Part shown: positions 62,341 to 64,000 of the stretch, piece by piece | How positions within the stretch are numbered: position 1 is the first letter of the stretch | Layout: each line of letters starts with the position of its first letter | NCBI RefSeq assembly: GCF_017792385.1 | Contig: NZ_CP051230.1 | Location: 2,976,001 to 3,040,000 of the forward strand | Direction of reading: 5' to 3' | Origin: Hyphomonas sp. | GTDB taxonomy: Bacteria > Pseudomonadota > Alphaproteobacteria > Caulobacterales > Hyphomonadaceae | DNA length: 64,000 bases | Translations under genes and position numbers: made by a program | The notes under the pieces: model-generated | The model's database searches: none | Seen by the model: only the letters and a program-made list of their open reading frames with translations | What the model was told of the DNA's origin: nothing

Positions 62341-62857
62341 TAGCCTCCAGCTATCGAAAAGAAAGAAAAATACGTTTTGAATTATGTGGCGCTCGGATCG
62401 ATTTACAAGAGGCCGGAAGGGTCCGGCGCAATCAATGGAGCACCAGATGAGACAGAGTCACGGTTCGAGAAGCACAGTCACAGGAAAGGGGGAGGTACGG
62501 CCCCATCTGGGAAAAGACATCCGTCCCTTGCTTCGCCGGCAGTGGCGAAAGCGGCGACTGAAACGCTATGCGATGTCCCGAGAGATATGACCGAGCACGG
62601 CAGCGATCAGACATGACAACGGAGTACGGATCATGAGTCGATGACGTGTCCCCGATCACATTCCAAATCTTGGAGTCGGTCTGCCCCACTGAGGTGGTCC
62701 ATTGGAATTGTTAGTCCGGCGGTTTCCACGTAGCGGCGCTCATACCGTTATCTCCCCACAGCAAGGCGGTATGAACGCCGTGGGCGAGATGGTTTGCGGA
62801 GCGGGTGGCAATTTCCGAAACCGCCCCCCAACAACCAAACCATAGGCGGAGAGGGTG
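62341..62857. other. Intergenic region with IS end
   Basis: About 517 bases with no gene I can support. Two overlapping frames (62377-62616 and 62384-62590) lack ribosome-binding sites and known families. An IS3 left-end copy lies at 62682-62723. The stretch 62760-62860 has no feature I recognise. The promoter of the LysR gene lies at its left end. Confidence 0.5.
62682..62723 (-). mobile_element. IS3 left-end fragment
   Basis: These 42 bases match the left end of the IS3 remnant at 28733-28774 at 38 positions (TGCCCCACTGAGGTGGTCCA, then GGAATTGTTAGTCCGGCGGT). Homology then fades. No other part of the element is seen, so it marks an old insertion or a deletion breakpoint. Confidence 0.6.
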
Positions 62858-63154
62858 TCAGATAATTGCTTTATTCATTTTATGTCCCCGCCAGCGTGGC
62901 CTCTGAAGGTGATTCATGGAATCAGTCGGATTCTGGAGTCGGACCGAAGTGAACGATTGTTTGAGCCACATGCGAGCGTTCGCCCACGCGTCCAAGTCGG
63001 TCCTGGAATAAAGCGGAAATCTGCCAGCTTTACGAAACAACGGACCGCCTCCCACTGAAGCGAGTTTCGCAAGCCAATTCGGTGAGCAGGGGATTCCACA
63101 GCTTTCTTGGACGTAGTTGGCGGCTTCTTTCCACCGCGGAAATCGCTCAGGCAT
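62858..63154 (-). CDS. Excisionase-like helix-turn-helix protein
   Basis: This 98-residue protein begins with a helix-turn-helix (RFPRWKEAANYVQESCGIPC, then SPNWLAKLAS) followed by the wing GGPLFRKAGRFPLYSRTDLD and a basic tail. It resembles AlpA/excisionase-type proteins of integrated elements. An AGGAGC ribosome-binding site precedes ATG 63154. It lies beside an IS end and a TM0106-type nuclease, so a mobile island may begin here. Confidence 0.7.
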   Translation of the reverse strand: MPERFPRWKEAANYVQESCGIPCSPNWLAKLASVGGGPLFRKAGRFPLYSRTDLDAWANARMWLKQSFTSVRLQNPTDSMNHLQRPRWRGHKMNKAII

Positions 63155-63410
63155 CGGGTGCTCCTTTGAAGAAGATGCCCCGACTTATGCCGATACCTAT
63201 ATACGCTTTCGCGGCCAAATTTTTGAATAGCAGCTGAAACATTTGCCGGAAGGCTTCGGTCCGGCGTGTCTCAGCGAGCGAATTTGGAGGTCAATGCCGA
63301 GGTCCAACTTCAATTTCCAAAAGAAATATATTTGCCATTGGACATTGAGATGAACATCGGTAGGCCAGTAAGTCCTGAATTAGCAGGGTGTTGCGTGGAG
63401 GGCCGTAGGA

Positions 63411-64000
63411 TTGAGACGTATTGATCAAGAGATCCTGTTTTCGCCCTCAGATTTGATCACCTTCATGGAATCTCCTTTTGCGTCCGCAATGGATCGAAAA
63501 AGACTGTTTGACCCAACTTTGTCAGAGTTGATGGATCCGGAAGATCCTTTGTTGATGCATTTGCGGAAGAAGGGGTTTGATCACGAAGACGCTTTTGTTC
63601 GTTCGCTTCAGGAAGAGGGCAAAGACCTCGTGGCGATCGAGGATGGCGATCCGGACCAGATGCATGCTTTGACGCTTGATGCGATGCGCTCCGGTCAAGA
63701 GGTGATCACCCAAGCGTACCTGCGATGCGATGGCTTTGCGGGCAAGGCAGATTTTCTGGTGCGTGTGGATGGCGCTTCGAGCCTGGGTGAATTTCACTAT
63801 GAGGTTTGGGACACCAAGCTCTCTCGAAAGCTCAAGCCTTATTTCGCGATCCAGCTTTGCTGTTACGCGGAAATGCTCGAAGCCCTTCAGGGACGTCGGC
63901 CTGACCATGTCGCCGTCGTCCTGGGTACGGGAGACATCAAGCGGCTACGGGTCGTCAATTATTTTGCTTACTATCGCTCCCTGAAAGCGGCGTTTCTTGA
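63411..64000 (+). CDS. TM0106-type RecB-like nuclease, N-terminal part
   Basis: The frame is open from TTG 63411 to the right edge (196 codons). A GGAGGG ribosome-binding site lies eight bases upstream and an in-frame TAG lies 30 bases upstream. It opens with LFSPSDLITFMESPFASAMD, typical of TM0106/RecB-family nucleases. The PD-(D/E)XK core is visible as GKADFLVRV (Asp), EVWDTKLSRKLKP (Asp-x-Lys) and QLCCYAEML. Full-length members continue into a Rad3/UvrD or AAA helicase domain, which would lie outside the window. Related proteins act in DNA repair or defence. Confidence 0.75.
   Translation, partial: MRRIDQEILFSPSDLITFMESPFASAMDRKRLFDPTLSELMDPEDPLLMHLRKKGFDHEDAFVRSLQEEGKDLVAIEDGDPDQMHALTLDAMRSGQEVITQAYLRCDGFAGKADFLVRVDGASSLGEFHYEVWDTKLSRKLKPYFAIQLCCYAEMLEALQGRRPDHVAVVLGTGDIKRLRVVNYFAYYRSLKAAFL

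Noticed and set aside
62377..62616. Two overlapping plus-strand frames after the LysR gene
   Set aside because: Neither has a ribosome-binding site, and the basic 62384 frame only vaguely recalls NepR-type proteins without the key EPVPDRF motif.
1..64000. CRISPR arrays, tRNA and rRNA genes
   Set aside because: No regularly spaced short repeats and no tRNA- or rRNA-like sequence were noticed on either strand; a tRNAscan or Infernal run would be needed to be certain.

Overview
The window looks like chromosome of a GC-rich alphaproteobacterium, probably Caulobacterales/Hyphomonadaceae-like. I infer this from the TonB-receptor-rich content, the HutF/HutG (formate-releasing) histidine pathway, Zur-type regulation, and a conjugative module of trb genes with DUF736, DUF2285, ParB and ArdA. 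No rRNA, tRNA or CRISPR array was seen.

Region 1 (1 to about 15.4 kb) is a decayed integrative or conjugative element: trbG (partial), trbF and trbL, an IS3-family element that cuts off trbL, then the DUF3363-type relaxase, TraF peptidase, HTH protein, DUF736, ParB, ArdA, an unrecognised 838-residue membrane protein, a GNAT acetyltransferase, DUF2285 and a divergent SRAP protein. The genes expected between trbL and the relaxase (trbJ, trbE-B, traG) are missing at the IS.

Region 2 (15.6-25.1 kb) is a FecI/FecR surface-signalling locus with two paralogous TonB receptors on either side of a Tat-exported class V aminotransferase, followed by a YcaQ-type DNA glycosylase. Region 3 (25.4-29.3 kb) holds a DpnII/MboI-type nuclease with a controller-like XRE regulator, an orphan ECF/FecR pair, and remnants of a HlyD gene and an IS3 element.

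Region 4 (29.4-59.2 kb) is the most interesting part. It combines metal efflux (czcCBA), an MFS carrier, HupE-type permeases, a complete five-enzyme histidine-degradation pathway with its HutC repressor, a BlaI/M56 pair, a TonB receptor, a HupE-cupin fusion created by a tandem repeat, a cupin lipoprotein and a secreted HExxH protein. It ends with a divergent Zur regulon (zur-zrgA-DUF3299 and merC-COG0523-DUF1826). Matching 14-bp HutC-like operators lie at hutI/hutF and upstream of the TonB receptor. A Zur-box palindrome lies between zur and merC. I propose a coordinated histidine and metal (probably zinc) acquisition and salvage island.

Region 5 (59.3-64 kb) holds nhaA, two small uncharacterised genes, an OxyR-like LysR regulator lacking the redox cysteines, another IS end, an excisionase-like HTH protein and the start of a TM0106-type RecB-like nuclease that runs off the window.
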